From Pseudolysinimonas yzui (GTDB lineage: Bacteria > Actinomycetota > Actinomycetes > Actinomycetales > Microbacteriaceae), in the NCBI RefSeq assembly GCF_014653215.1, contig NZ_BNAI01000007.1, positions 28,759-92,758 of the forward strand: DNA of 64,000 nucleotides, read 5' to 3'. Below the pieces are notes generated by a model. It saw only the letters and a list, made by a program, of their open reading frames with translations, searched no databases and was not told the DNA's origin. A program made the position numbers and the translations under genes. Every line of letters begins with the position of its first letter. The stretch's first letter is position 1. Positions 8,436 to 16,404 of the stretch are shown in pieces.

Positions 8436-9476
8436 TCAGGACCTGACGGCAGCGAGTTCCGCGCGAACGATGTCGGCACCCGCCTTCAGTGCGCTCAGCT
8501 TCTCGAGTGCCACGCCCCTGGGCAGGGGCGCCATGCCGCAGTTCGTGCTCGGCAGGAGCTTGTCGGCGTCGACGAACTCGAGCGCCGCGCGGAGGGTGTC
8601 GGCGACCTCCTCCGGCGTCTCAACCGCGTGACTCGCCACGTCGATGGCCCCGAGCATGACCTTCTTGCCCCGGATGAGCTCGATGAGGTCCATCGGCACC
8701 CGGGAGTGGTGACATTCCAGCGAGACGATGTCGAGAGTGGAGCGCTGCAGGAGCGGGAATGACGCCTCGTACTGCCGCCATTCCGACCCCAAAGTCGCCT
8801 TCCACGCGGTGTTCGCGGTGATCCCGTAGCCGTAGCAGATGTGCACGGCCGTCTCCGCGCGCAGCCCTTCGGCCGCTCGCTCCAGCGTCGCGACGCCCCA
8901 GTCCTGCACGTCGTCGAAGAAGACGTTGAACGCGGGCTCGTCGAACTGGATGATGTCGACCCCGGCCGCCTCGAGCTCCCTCGCCTCCTCGTTGAGGATC
9001 GTCGCGAATTCCCACGCCAGCTTCTCGCGACTGCGGTAGTGGCGGTCGGAGAGTGTGTCGATCATCGTCATCGGGCCCGGCAACGCCCACTTGATGGGCT
9101 GATCGGTCTGCGCGCGGAGGAACTTCGCATCCTCGACGAACACGGGCTTCTCGCGGCTCACGGCACCGACGACGGTCGGCACGCTCGCGTCGTACCGATC
9201 GCGGATCCGCACCGTCTCGCGCCGCTCGAAGTCGACGCCGGTGAGGCGCTCGATGAACGTCGTGACGAAGTGCTGGCGGGTCTGCTCCCCGTCGCTGACG
9301 ACGTCGATGCCGCGCCGGTGCTGCTCGTGCACGGCGCTCCGCAGCGCATCCTGCTTGCCCTCCGCCAGCTCCTCGCCCTCCAGCTTCCAGGGCGACCACA
9401 GCGTCTCCGGCTCGGCGAGCCACGACGGCTTCGGCAAGCTGCCGACGGGCGCAGTGGGAAGGAACGCGTCCGTCAT
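8436..9476 (-). CDS. mesD: Core-MetE methionine synthase, MesD type
   Basis: A 346-aa protein that contains only the C-terminal catalytic barrel of cobalamin-independent methionine synthase. The zinc ligands of MetE are all present: H212 and C214 (HICYG), E254 (LECHHS) and C313 (STNCGMAPL). The homocysteine-side motif DEPAF is also visible. The folate-binding N-terminal half is absent. The preceding gene encodes a DUF1852 protein (MesX); that pair defines the MesD class, reported to make methionine without folate and to need oxygen and MesX. The start ATG overlaps the mesX stop as ATGA, indicating co-translation. Confidence 0.88.
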   Translation of the reverse strand: MTDAFLPTAPVGSLPKPSWLAEPETLWSPWKLEGEELAEGKQDALRSAVHEQHRRGIDVVSDGEQTRQHFVTTFIERLTGVDFERRETVRIRDRYDASVPTVVGAVSREKPVFVEDAKFLRAQTDQPIKWALPGPMTMIDTLSDRHYRSREKLAWEFATILNEEARELEAAGVDIIQFDEPAFNVFFDDVQDWGVATLERAAEGLRAETAVHICYGYGITANTAWKATLGSEWRQYEASFPLLQRSTLDIVSLECHHSRVPMDLIELIRGKKVMLGAIDVASHAVETPEEVADTLRAALEFVDADKLLPSTNCGMAPLPRGVALEKLSALKAGADIVRAELAAVRS

Positions 9477-10465
9477 GCGACGGGAGCCAGGGAGTCGGCG
9501 ACCCAACGATCCAGCACGTCCTGGTGCGGCTTGATGAAGTGCTCCTCCGTGAAGGTCCCCTGCGTGACCGCGAGCCGGCTGCGCTCGTCGCGGTCGTAGC
9601 CGATCTGGGTGCGCGAGAAGTCCTGCTGCTCCAGCGTGGGGCGGTAGACGCTGGGGGCGGCCGAGTTCGCGTTGTAGAGCTCCGGCCGATAGATCTTCTG
9701 GAACGACTCCATCGTGCTGACCGTGGCGAGGAGCTGCAGGCCGGAGTAGTCGGCGAGCAGGTCGCCGCGGAAGTAGAACGCGAGCGGCGCCACGCTCCCG
9801 CGCGGCATGAAGTACCGCACCTGCAATCCCATCTTCCCGAAGTACTCGTCGGTCAGCGAGAACGCGTCCTGCTCATACTCGATCCCGAGCACCGGGTGGT
9901 GATTGCCGGTGCGCCGATACGTCCTGCTGGTCGAGACGCTGATGCAGATCACGGGCGGCAGTTCGAAGCGCTCCCGGTAGGCGTCGGAGTCGAGGAAGTG
10001 CTGGAACAGCCGGCCGTGCAGGTCGCCGAAGTCGTCGGGGACGGTGAACCCGGACGTGGTCGCGTTGAGCGCCGGCAGCCGCACGCTGAAGTCGTAGTCG
10101 CGCACGTAGGACGAGAAGTTGTTCCCCACGATCCCGCGGTGCCGCTCGCCGGTCCGCCGGTCGAGGATCTGGAGGTCGAGCATCTCGAGCAGCGGGAACT
10201 CCAGGCCGTCGCCGTCCGCGGCGAACCGCAGGTCGACGGACACGATCTCGATCTCGAGGGTGTAGCGGTCCCCCTCGGGGTTGTCCCCGTCCGCCAGGTC
10301 GTTGAATCGGCGATCGATCATCGTCAGGGCGTTGCGGAGGTTCTGCTGCCGGTCCTCGCCGCGGGCGAGATTGGCGAAGTTCGTGGTGGCCCGCGAGCTG
10401 TCTGACGGCGTGTAGTCCTCGTCGAAGCGGGTGGTGGTGATGCTGAAGGTGAAGTCGTTCGCCAT
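9473..10465 (-). CDS. mesX: DUF1852 protein MesX, partner of MesD
   Basis: A 330-aa protein matching DUF1852: FTFSITTTRFDEDYTPSDSSRATTNFANLARGEDRQQNLRNAL, NHHPVLGIEYEQDAFSLTDEYFGKMGLQVRYFMP and the C-terminal LEQQDFSRTQIGYDRDERSRLAVTQGTFTEEHFIKPHQ. Genetic work in other bacteria shows MesX is required for MesD activity; its biochemical role is not known, but a part in oxygen-dependent generation of the methyl donor has been suggested. It is the first gene of a two-gene operon with mesD and is divergent from a LysR gene 71 bp away. Confidence 0.88.
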   Translation of the reverse strand: MANDFTFSITTTRFDEDYTPSDSSRATTNFANLARGEDRQQNLRNALTMIDRRFNDLADGDNPEGDRYTLEIEIVSVDLRFAADGDGLEFPLLEMLDLQILDRRTGERHRGIVGNNFSSYVRDYDFSVRLPALNATTSGFTVPDDFGDLHGRLFQHFLDSDAYRERFELPPVICISVSTSRTYRRTGNHHPVLGIEYEQDAFSLTDEYFGKMGLQVRYFMPRGSVAPLAFYFRGDLLADYSGLQLLATVSTMESFQKIYRPELYNANSAAPSVYRPTLEQQDFSRTQIGYDRDERSRLAVTQGTFTEEHFIKPHQDVLDRWVADSLAPVA

Positions 10466-10500
10466 GAGCCCATCGTCCCGGCGTCCGCGGATATCGGGTA

Positions 10501-10535
10501 ATTCGCCTAGGGTATAGGTGGCTATAGTCTTTCCC
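10501..10535. promoter_or_regulatory. lysR-mesX intergenic promoter and dyad
   Basis: The 71-bp gap between mesX and lysR holds the dyad ATAG-GTGG-CTAT (10514-10525), a plausible LysR-type site. TATAGT (10523-10528) lies 8 nt before the lysR ATG and is its likely -10, giving a leaderless mRNA. The dyad overlaps this -10, so LysR could repress itself while controlling mesX from the same site. Both ideas are inference from position and symmetry. Confidence 0.5.
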
Positions 10536-10536
10536 T

Positions 10537-11478
10537 ATGGCCCGGCGGTCGAGCGGCATCACGCTGCAGCAGCTCCAGTACTTCATCGAGGTCGCCGCGG
10601 AGGGGTCGATCACCGCGGCCGCCGACCTGCTCTACGTCGCCCAGCCGACCATGTCCGCGGCGATGAAAGACCTCGAGAGCCGGGCCGGGCGCGCGCTCCT
10701 CGTTCGCTCCGCCCGCGGGGTCACCCTCACCACCGACGGCGCCGAGTTCCTCGGCTACGCCCGGCAGGTCGTCGAGCAGGTCGCCCTGCTCGAGCAGCGC
10801 TACCTCGGTCGGCCGCCGTCGCGACGCCTGCTCGGGGTGTCAGCGCAGCACTACTCGTTCGCGGTCGACGCGTTCGTCCGGATGGTGAAGAGCACCGAGG
10901 CAGCCGAGTACGAGTTCTCGCTGCGTGAGACGCGCACCTGGGACATCATCGAGGATGTCCGGACGCTCCGCAGCGAACTCGGCATCCTCTACCGCAACGA
11001 CTTCAACCGCAACGTCATCGACAAACTGCTCAGGGACTCCGGGCTCGCCTTCCACCCGCTCTTCCTCGCCTCGCCGCACATCTTCGTCTCCCGCACGAAC
11101 CCGCTCGCCTCGCGAGATCGCGCGACCCTCGCCGATCTCGCCGACCTGCCGCGGCTCACCTTCGACCAGGGCGCGAACAACTCGTTCTACTTCGCCGAGG
11201 AGATCCTCTCCACCCTGTCGAGCAAGCAGGAGATCCGGGTCTCCGACCGGGCCACGATCTTCAACCTCATGATCGGACTCGACGGCTACACGATCTCGAC
11301 CGGCATCATCAGCGGCGACCTCGACCCGCAGATCGTCGCCGTGCCGCTCGACGTCGACGAACGCATCGAGATCGGCTGGATCGGCCATTCCGCGATCCCC
11401 CTCACCGAGCAGGCACAGCGGTACCTCGCTGAAGTGCGGGCTGTCGTCGCCGACTTCGGCGTGGCGCTGCTCGGCTAG
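10537..11478 (+). CDS. LysR family regulator of the mesXD operon
   Basis: A 313-aa LysR-type regulator. The N-terminal winged helix is clear (LQQLQYFIEVAAEGSITAAADLLYVAQPTMSAAMKDLESRAGRALLVR) and is followed by a two-lobed periplasmic-binding-like ligand domain from about residue 95. It starts 71 bp from the divergent mesX gene, the usual geometry for a LysR and its target. A sulfur or methionine-related effector would fit the neighbourhood, but nothing in the ligand domain identifies it. The next feature downstream is a tRNA on the other strand. Confidence 0.88.
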   Translation: MARRSSGITLQQLQYFIEVAAEGSITAAADLLYVAQPTMSAAMKDLESRAGRALLVRSARGVTLTTDGAEFLGYARQVVEQVALLEQRYLGRPPSRRLLGVSAQHYSFAVDAFVRMVKSTEAAEYEFSLRETRTWDIIEDVRTLRSELGILYRNDFNRNVIDKLLRDSGLAFHPLFLASPHIFVSRTNPLASRDRATLADLADLPRLTFDQGANNSFYFAEEILSTLSSKQEIRVSDRATIFNLMIGLDGYTISTGIISGDLDPQIVAVPLDVDERIEIGWIGHSAIPLTEQAQRYLAEVRAVVADFGVALLG

Positions 11479-11493
11479 GCGACAACGGTCAAG

Positions 11494-11569
11494 TGGTGGA
11501 CCCTAGGGGATTTGAACCCCTGACCTCCTCGATGCGAACGAGGCGCGCTACCAACTGCGCCAAGGGCCC
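11494..11569 (-). tRNA. tRNA-Ala (anticodon CGC)
   Basis: A complete cloverleaf of 76 nt including an encoded CCA. The acceptor stem GGGCCCT pairs with AGGGTCC (one G-T pair), the anticodon stem is CCTCG/CGAGG with loop TTCGCAT, and the T-arm loop is TTCAAAT. Anticodon CGC reads GCG alanine codons, which are frequent in this genome. Confidence 0.95.
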
Positions 11570-11608
11570 GTAGACAAGCAACGACTCTACCAGCCCGACG
11601 AGGCCGGT

Positions 11609-12484
11609 TCAGCCCGCCGACCTCCGCCGGCGCAGCACCTCGTCGAGGTCGGTCTGCTGCACCGCGTCGGGTCCGAGCACGCCCATCCCGGCGTACTTCG
11701 ACGGGCGCGACGAGCGCAGCCGCGCGACCTCCGGGGACGTCTGAGCCGCACGCAGCGTCGCCTCGGCATCGGCGGCGGCCGCCCGCAGCGCCTCCTGCAG
11801 GTCCGGCCGCGGCGCGAGCGGCTCGGGCGCCGGCCGGGACAAGTACATCGGGCGCGGGATCTCAGTCGGGGTCCAGGATGCCACCCGCGCCTCCTGGGCG
11901 AGGTCACGCAGCTGCACCGCCGTGCGTTCGCGCGCCGCCGACGTCACCCGCGGCATCGCGCGCGCGTCGAGGCGGCGCTGCACCGCGATCGCGACGGCGC
12001 CGGCCGCGCCGGCCAGAACCAGCACCCCGACGGCACCGGGTGTCATGCCGGTCGTCGCGATGAGCCACACCTGCACGAGCGCGATCACCGTCGCCGTGGC
12101 CATCAGCAGCGAGGCTCCGAGCCGGGTGCGGCGCATCCGGCGCCGACGCAGCACGTCGGGGTCGAGAGCCGGGCGGGGCGCGGACGCCGGGGTCTCGCGA
12201 CGCACCGCGGCCACCTGACGGGCGGCCATCGCATCCGCTCGACGCTGCTCGGCGCGCAACAGCCGCTCCTGCCGAGCCGCCTCCCGTGCGGTCGCCGCCA
12301 GGCGCACGGCGTCGGGCACCTCGGCGGTCTCGGCGAGCACCCGGATGGTCTGCTGCAGCCGGGTCGCGGTGCGCTCCGTCGCCAGGTATTCGCGGCGGCG
12401 CAGCCACGTCGGCACGAGGTAGAGGAACCAGAGCAAGGCCGCGACGGCGAGCATGATCGCCGTACCCGCACCCGTGCCGTCCAT
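11609..12484 (-). CDS. SepX/GlpR-like divisome membrane protein
   Basis: A 291-aa protein with an N-terminal membrane segment (about residues 8-27: LAVAALLWFLYLVPTWL) followed by RRREYLATERTATRLQQTIRVLAE, and a further hydrophobic pair around residues 125-165. This layout matches the actinobacterial SepX (Streptomyces) or GlpR (corynebacteria) family, which helps the divisome and polar growth. Context agrees: family genes lie beside a RimJ-like GNAT gene and galU, as here. Assignment rests on N-terminal pattern and synteny. A TACTCT box 7 nt before the ATG suggests a leaderless mRNA. Confidence 0.65.
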   Translation of the reverse strand: MDGTGAGTAIMLAVAALLWFLYLVPTWLRRREYLATERTATRLQQTIRVLAETAEVPDAVRLAATAREAARQERLLRAEQRRADAMAARQVAAVRRETPASAPRPALDPDVLRRRRMRRTRLGASLLMATATVIALVQVWLIATTGMTPGAVGVLVLAGAAGAVAIAVQRRLDARAMPRVTSAARERTAVQLRDLAQEARVASWTPTEIPRPMYLSRPAPEPLAPRPDLQEALRAAAADAEATLRAAQTSPEVARLRSSRPSKYAGMGVLGPDAVQQTDLDEVLRRRRSAG

Positions 12485-12580
12485 GACCGTCAGAGTACGT
12501 TTCGCGCACCCCAGGACTGGGGTGCCGCGCCGCGCGCCCAGGATGCGCGGAGGGCATCCGGTGAACGCTAGGGTTCCCGC

Positions 12581-13255
12581 ATGCCCGAAACCCCCAGCAC
12601 CCCCGACCCGACCGCCCCCTGGTGGAAACGCCACGTCGAACTGATCACCGTCATCATGCTCGGCGTCGTCGCGACCGCGACCGCGTACACCTCGTTCCAG
12701 TCGGGCATCTACGGCGGGCACAGCGACGACAAGATCTCGCAGAGCGAGACGGCCGCCACCCTCGCCGAGTCGCTCTACCTCGAAGGCAACCAGCAGTACG
12801 TGCTCGACTCCCAGACGATCCAGCAGCTCTCCGCCTACGCGATCGCCGCGGATGCCGGCGACGCCACCGCGGCGGCGCAGTACGACGACCTGTACTTCAT
12901 CGGCGTCTCCGAAGAGCTGGATGCCGCCATCCAGAACGCCGCCGCCCTCGACGAGTCCGACCCCGAGTTCTGGCACGACCCGCAGGCCGACGAGGACTAC
13001 CAGACCGCCCTGTTCGGCGGCTACGCCGAGGAGAACGACAACGCGGTCGCGCTGCGCGCCGAAGGCGACGAACTCGGCTACCGCGGCGACCTGCTCAGCC
13101 TCTACACGACGCTCATGGCCGTGACGCTGTTCCTTCTCGGTATCGCCGCCGTGGTGAAACGGCCGGTGCTGCAATGGGTGCTCATCGCGACCGGGGGGTC
13201 GATCTTCCTGGTTACCTCGGTGCTCACCGCTCTCGTTCCGTTTACCTGGTTGTAG
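12581..13255 (+). CDS. Three-segment membrane protein of unknown function
   Basis: A 224-aa protein. One transmembrane helix near the N-terminus (about residues 20-40, following PWWKRHVELITVIML), then an acidic soluble region of about 115 residues rich in Asp, Glu, Ala and Tyr, then two hydrophobic helices at the C-terminus (about 165-222). It resembles generic DUF4337-like membrane proteins in layout only. TAGGGT (12569-12574) lies 6 nt before the ATG with no Shine-Dalgarno, so it is probably leaderless. It is divergent from the sepX-like gene and ends at a long inverted repeat. Confidence 0.75.
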   Translation: MPETPSTPDPTAPWWKRHVELITVIMLGVVATATAYTSFQSGIYGGHSDDKISQSETAATLAESLYLEGNQQYVLDSQTIQQLSAYAIAADAGDATAAAQYDDLYFIGVSEELDAAIQNAAALDESDPEFWHDPQADEDYQTALFGGYAEENDNAVALRAEGDELGYRGDLLSLYTTLMAVTLFLLGIAAVVKRPVLQWVLIATGGSIFLVTSVLTALVPFTWL

Positions 13256-13264
13256 GGTCGGGCA

Positions 13265-13329
13265 CCCGGTAGGGCGCGCGAGTCAAGAGCGGGGACCCCT
13301 ACCCCGATTGACTCGCGCGCCCTACCGGG
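13265..13329. repeat. 22-bp perfect inverted repeat between convergent genes
   Basis: Arms 13265-13286 and 13308-13329 are perfect reverse complements over 22 bp (arm begins CCCGGTAGGGCGCGCGAG), separated by 21 nt that themselves contain a small CGGGG/CCCCG hairpin. It sits exactly between two convergent genes, so it may stop transcription from both sides, but it has no T-tract. Its length and perfection suggest a REP- or MITE-like element. Confidence 0.75.
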
Positions 13330-13391
13330 CACCCTCTCGACTGCGACAACGCTGTCAGCCCACCTGTGGGGATCGCCCCCGGGGCTCTTCG

Positions 13392-14039
13392 TTAGCGGAG
13401 GCGGAGGGGCTTCTCTGCCTCGGCTTTGTCCGCGGCTGGGACCGAACCGACTCCCGCGGGGACGCGGCCGTCTTTCCAGCGGCGGAGGACGCCTTCGGGG
13501 ATCTCCTCGACGGTGAGGGCGAAGCAGAAGTGGTCGCGCCAGTCTCCGTTGATGTGGATGAAGCGGCGGCGCAGGCCCTCGTAGCGGAAGCCGAGCTTCT
13601 CGACGACCCGCAGCGACGCGGCGTTCTCGGGGCGGATGCAGATCTCCATGCGGTGCAGCCCGAGGCCGAAGAACACGTGGTCGGTGGCGAGCGCGACGGC
13701 GGTCGGCGTGACGTTCTTGCCGGCGAACCGCTCGGCGACCCAGTAGCCGATGGATGCCGACGACAGCGAGCCGTACGACATCCCCGACACGTTCAGCTGG
13801 CCGGCGAACTCGCCGTCGGACTCGATGACGAACGGCACCCCGTTGCCGGTGCGCTCATGCGCGAGCAACGAGCGGATGCTGGCCTTCGCGTCGAAGCCGA
13901 TCGGCCCCCCGGGGTTGGTGGCCTCCCATTGACGCAACCAGGAGCGGTTGTCGAGCAACTCGCGTTCGAGCCTGCGGGCGTCGCGGACGCGGATCGGCCG
14001 GATCGCGATCGACCCGTCACGCAGCGTCGGAACGCTCAC
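13392..14039 (-). CDS. GNAT family N-acetyltransferase (RimJ/RimL-like)
   Basis: A 215-aa acetyltransferase. GNAT features are the N-terminal IRPIRVRDARRLERELLDNR, the substrate-loop IGYWVAERFAGKNVTPTAVALATDHVFFGLGLHRMEICIRPENAASLRVVEKLGFRYEG, where the acetyl-CoA pyrophosphate loop is degenerate (ERFAGKNVT), and HFCFALTVEEIPEG. RimJ-like enzymes acetylate protein N-termini. Its ATG overlaps the galU stop by 4 bp, so both are one operon, and the gene neighbours the sepX-like gene as in other actinobacteria. The last 25 residues are a low-complexity Ala/Glu/Lys tail. Confidence 0.88.
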   Translation of the reverse strand: MSVPTLRDGSIAIRPIRVRDARRLERELLDNRSWLRQWEATNPGGPIGFDAKASIRSLLAHERTGNGVPFVIESDGEFAGQLNVSGMSYGSLSSASIGYWVAERFAGKNVTPTAVALATDHVFFGLGLHRMEICIRPENAASLRVVEKLGFRYEGLRRRFIHINGDWRDHFCFALTVEEIPEGVLRRWKDGRVPAGVGSVPAADKAEAEKPLRLR

Positions 14040-14950
14040 GACTCCGCCGGAGCGTCACCCGGCAGACCCGCGGCGAACGGCTTCAGCCAGGCGCGGAAAT
14101 CGGGTCCGAGGTCGTCGCGGTCGCTCGCGAGCTGCACGATCGCCTTGAGGTAGTCGAGCCGGTCACCGGTGTCGTAGCGGCGACCGCGGAACACCACACC
14201 GTGCACGCCCCCCGCCCAGTCGGGCCCGGTGGCGAGCGCCTGCAGCGCGTCGGTGAGCTGGATCTCCCCGCCCTTGCCCGGCGCGGTGGTCTCGAGGATG
14301 TCGAAGATCTCGGGGCGCAGCACGTAACGACCGATGACCGCGAGATTCGACGGCGCGGTGCCCGGTTCGGGCTTCTCGACCAGCCCGGTGATGCGCACGA
14401 CATCGTCGTGGTCGGTCTGCTCGACGGTCGCGATGCCGTAGAGGTGCGTCTGCGACGGGTCGACCTCGAGCAGGGCGACCACCGTCGTGTTGCGGGCGAC
14501 CTGCACCTCGAGCATCCGGCTGAGCAGCACGTCGCGCGCATCGATGATGTCGTCACCGAGCAGAACGGCGAACGGCTCGTCGCCGACGTGCATCTTCGCG
14601 CGCAGCACCGCATGACCGAGGCCGAGCGCATCCCCCTGGCGCACGTAGTGCACGTCGGCGAGGTCGGTGGAGTGCCGCACCTTTTCGAGCTTCTCGAGGT
14701 CGCCCTTGCGGGTGAGGATCTGCTCCAGCTCGCCGACCTTGTCGAAGTGGTTCTCGAGCGCGCTCTTGTTGCGGCCCGTGATCATCAGCACATCGTGCAA
14801 GCCGGCGGCGACCGCCTCCTCGACGACGTACTGGATGGCCGGCATGTCGACCACCGGCAGCATCTCTTTCGGCATGGCTTTAGTGGCTGGGAGGAATCGC
14901 GTCCCCAGGCCGGCAGCGGGGATGACGGCTTTCGTGATGGGAGCAGGCAT
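14036..14950 (-). CDS. galU: UTP-glucose-1-phosphate uridylyltransferase
   Basis: A 304-aa nucleotidyltransferase. The activation loop AAGLGTRFLPATKAMPKEMLPVVDMPAIQYVVEEA lies at the N-terminus, with the sugar-binding FAVLLGDDI and GLVEKPEPG further on and the PEIFDIL/GGEIQLTDAL end typical of GalU. It makes UDP-glucose for cell-wall glycans and trehalose. The start ATG 14950 is preceded by TACGCT 7 nt upstream and lacks a Shine-Dalgarno, so the mRNA is probably leaderless. It is divergent from the 5-formyl-THF cyclo-ligase gene, with only 36 bp between the start codons. Confidence 0.95.
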   Translation of the reverse strand: MPAPITKAVIPAAGLGTRFLPATKAMPKEMLPVVDMPAIQYVVEEAVAAGLHDVLMITGRNKSALENHFDKVGELEQILTRKGDLEKLEKVRHSTDLADVHYVRQGDALGLGHAVLRAKMHVGDEPFAVLLGDDIIDARDVLLSRMLEVQVARNTTVVALLEVDPSQTHLYGIATVEQTDHDDVVRITGLVEKPEPGTAPSNLAVIGRYVLRPEIFDILETTAPGKGGEIQLTDALQALATGPDWAGGVHGVVFRGRRYDTGDRLDYLKAIVQLASDRDDLGPDFRAWLKPFAAGLPGDAPAES

Positions 14951-14986
14951 GCGACCCAGCGTAACCGGCCCCGTAAGCTCGAAGAT

Positions 14987-15562
14987 GTGCAGGATGTGGA
15001 GAGCGAGAAGCGCGCGCTGCGGGCCGAACTGCGCGAGCGTCGCCGCATCCGCACCTCCACCCAGGAGGACCACGACTCCGCGAGCCTCACCGCCAACCTG
15101 CGCCGGCTGACGACCGATGTCGGCGCGCGCTCCCTCGCGGCGTACCTCTCACTGCCCGAGGAGCCCGACACCCGCCCCTTTCTGCGCTGGACCGCCGAGC
15201 AGGGGCTGCGGGTGTTGCTGCCGATCTCCCGCGACGACGGCCTGCTCGATTGGGCGCCGTATGACGGCAAAGAAGAGGATGCCGACATCCTCGGCATGCC
15301 GACGCCCACCTCCGAACTGCTCGGGCCGATCGCGATCAACGACGTCGACCTCATCCTGGTTCCGGCGGCCGCCGTCGACCGCACCGGGATGCGGATGGGG
15401 TGGGGGCGCGGCTACTTCGACAAGACCCTCGGATCGATGGAGGGCTGCCCACCGGTCTATGCTGTGATCTTCGACGACGAGCTCGTCGACGCGGTGCCGC
15501 GGGAGCGCCACGACATGCCGGTGAACGGCGTCGTGACTCCGAGTGGCATTGTCACCTTCTGA
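14987..15562 (+). CDS. 5-formyltetrahydrofolate cyclo-ligase
   Basis: A 191-aa protein of the MTHFS family (YgfA): KRALRAELRERRR at the N-terminus, LAAYLSLPEEPDTRPFL, and the ATP/folate loop GMRMGWGRGYFDKTL with HDMPVNGVVTPSGI near the end. It converts 5-formyl-THF to 5,10-methenyl-THF. GTG 14987 is chosen because a TAAGCT box ends 7 nt upstream, fitting a leaderless start; GTG 14996 is the alternative. It heads the run fmdB-mscL, an arrangement conserved in actinobacteria. Confidence 0.92.
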   Translation: MQDVESEKRALRAELRERRRIRTSTQEDHDSASLTANLRRLTTDVGARSLAAYLSLPEEPDTRPFLRWTAEQGLRVLLPISRDDGLLDWAPYDGKEEDADILGMPTPTSELLGPIAINDVDLILVPAAAVDRTGMRMGWGRGYFDKTLGSMEGCPPVYAVIFDDELVDAVPRERHDMPVNGVVTPSGIVTF

Positions 15563-15592
15563 CTGACGCGCGTTCTGACCCTGGGGACCCTC

Positions 15593-15874
15593 TTGCCCAC
15601 CTACTCCTACCGGTGCACCGAGTGTGCGACCGCATTCGACATCCACCAGTCGTTCACCGACGACTCGCTCACCGAGTGCCCGTCCTGCGGCGGTCGGCTG
15701 CGCAAACTGTTCTCCGCCGTCGGGGTGACCTTCAGCGGTTCCGGCTTCTACCGCAACGACAGCCGTCCGGCGCCGAAGGAGGGCGGTTCGTCGTCTGCGT
15801 CGTCTGACTCGTCGTCGTCGTCGGCGCCGCCCGCGTCGCCGGCCCCGGCGCCCGCCGCAACCCCCGCCGGCTGA
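15593..15874 (+). CDS. FmdB family zinc-ribbon protein
   Basis: A 93-aa protein. The first 45 residues form the FmdB zinc ribbon with two CxxC knuckles (YRCTECATAFD and TECPSCGGRLRKLF), then VGVTFSGSGFYRND, and a low-complexity Ser/Ala/Pro tail. The role of FmdB-like proteins is unsettled, possibly transcriptional. The start is TTG 15593, which gives the family's invariant N-terminus (PTYSYRCTEC) and has GGGGA about 8 nt upstream. It lies 30 bp after the cyclo-ligase stop and 11 bp before mscL, so probably one transcript. Confidence 0.88.
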   Translation: MPTYSYRCTECATAFDIHQSFTDDSLTECPSCGGRLRKLFSAVGVTFSGSGFYRNDSRPAPKEGGSSSASSDSSSSSAPPASPAPAPAATPAG

Positions 15875-15885
15875 GCCGACCGATC

Positions 15886-16311
15886 GTGTTCAAGGGCTTC
15901 AAGGAGTTCATCCTCCGCGGCAACGTCATCGACCTCGCCGTCGCCGTCGTCATCGGTGCCGCGTTCACCGGCATCGTCACCGGACTCGTCGAGGGCATCC
16001 TCAACCCGGCGATCGCCCTGCTGTTCAACTCCGACGACCTGAGCACGGCGGGCATCGTGCTGCGGCCCGAGTCATCCGACGGGGCGGGCGACGCGATCGT
16101 GCTCGCCTGGGGCCGCGTCATCTCGGCGCTCATCCAGTTCCTGCTGATCGCCACGGTCGTCTACTTCGCACTGATCGTGCCGATGAACTACTTCCGCAAG
16201 CACCCGTTCGGGCGCAAGAAGAAGAACGAGCCCGAGCCGCCACCGGTGCCCACCGAGCAGGAGCTGCTCACCGAGATCCGCGACCTCTTGAAAGCCCAGC
16301 AGCTGCCGTAA
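15886..16311 (+). CDS. mscL: Large-conductance mechanosensitive channel
   Basis: A 141-aa protein. The signature MFKGFKEFILRGNVIDLAVAVVIGAAFTGIVTGLV leads into the first transmembrane helix; a short periplasmic loop and a second helix (LIQFLLIATVVYFALIVPMNY) follow, then a charged C-terminal bundle. It opens under membrane tension to release solutes during osmotic down-shock. The start codon is GTG 15886. A REP-like inverted repeat begins 2 bp after its stop and may end the fmdB-mscL transcript. Confidence 0.95.
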   Translation: MFKGFKEFILRGNVIDLAVAVVIGAAFTGIVTGLVEGILNPAIALLFNSDDLSTAGIVLRPESSDGAGDAIVLAWGRVISALIQFLLIATVVYFALIVPMNYFRKHPFGRKKKNEPEPPPVPTEQELLTEIRDLLKAQQLP

Positions 16312-16312
16312 T

Positions 16313-16396
16313 CGGTGGTCGAGTAGCGCCGAAGGCGCGTGTCGAGACCGCGCGCCAGGTCTCGACACGCCCGCTTCGCGGGCTACTCGACCACCG
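16313..16396. repeat. REP-like nested inverted repeat after mscL
   Basis: Outer arms CGGTGGTCGAGTAGC (16313-16327) and GCTACTCGACCACCG (16382-16396) are perfect 15-bp complements. Inside are a second perfect 11-bp pair, GTGTCGAGACC (16339-16349) and GGTCTCGACAC (16358-16368), and two short GC hairpins. This TCGAGTAGC...GTCTCGAC pattern resembles interspersed palindromes common in Microbacteriaceae intergenic spaces. It lies between two convergent units. Confidence 0.8.
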
Positions 16397-16404
16397 AAGT
16401 CGCC

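Noticed and set aside
11609..13174. 521-codon extension of the SepX-like gene
   Set aside because: The upstream part is an antisense shadow of the 12581-13255 gene; ATG 12484 has a leaderless promoter and gives a proper membrane N-terminus.
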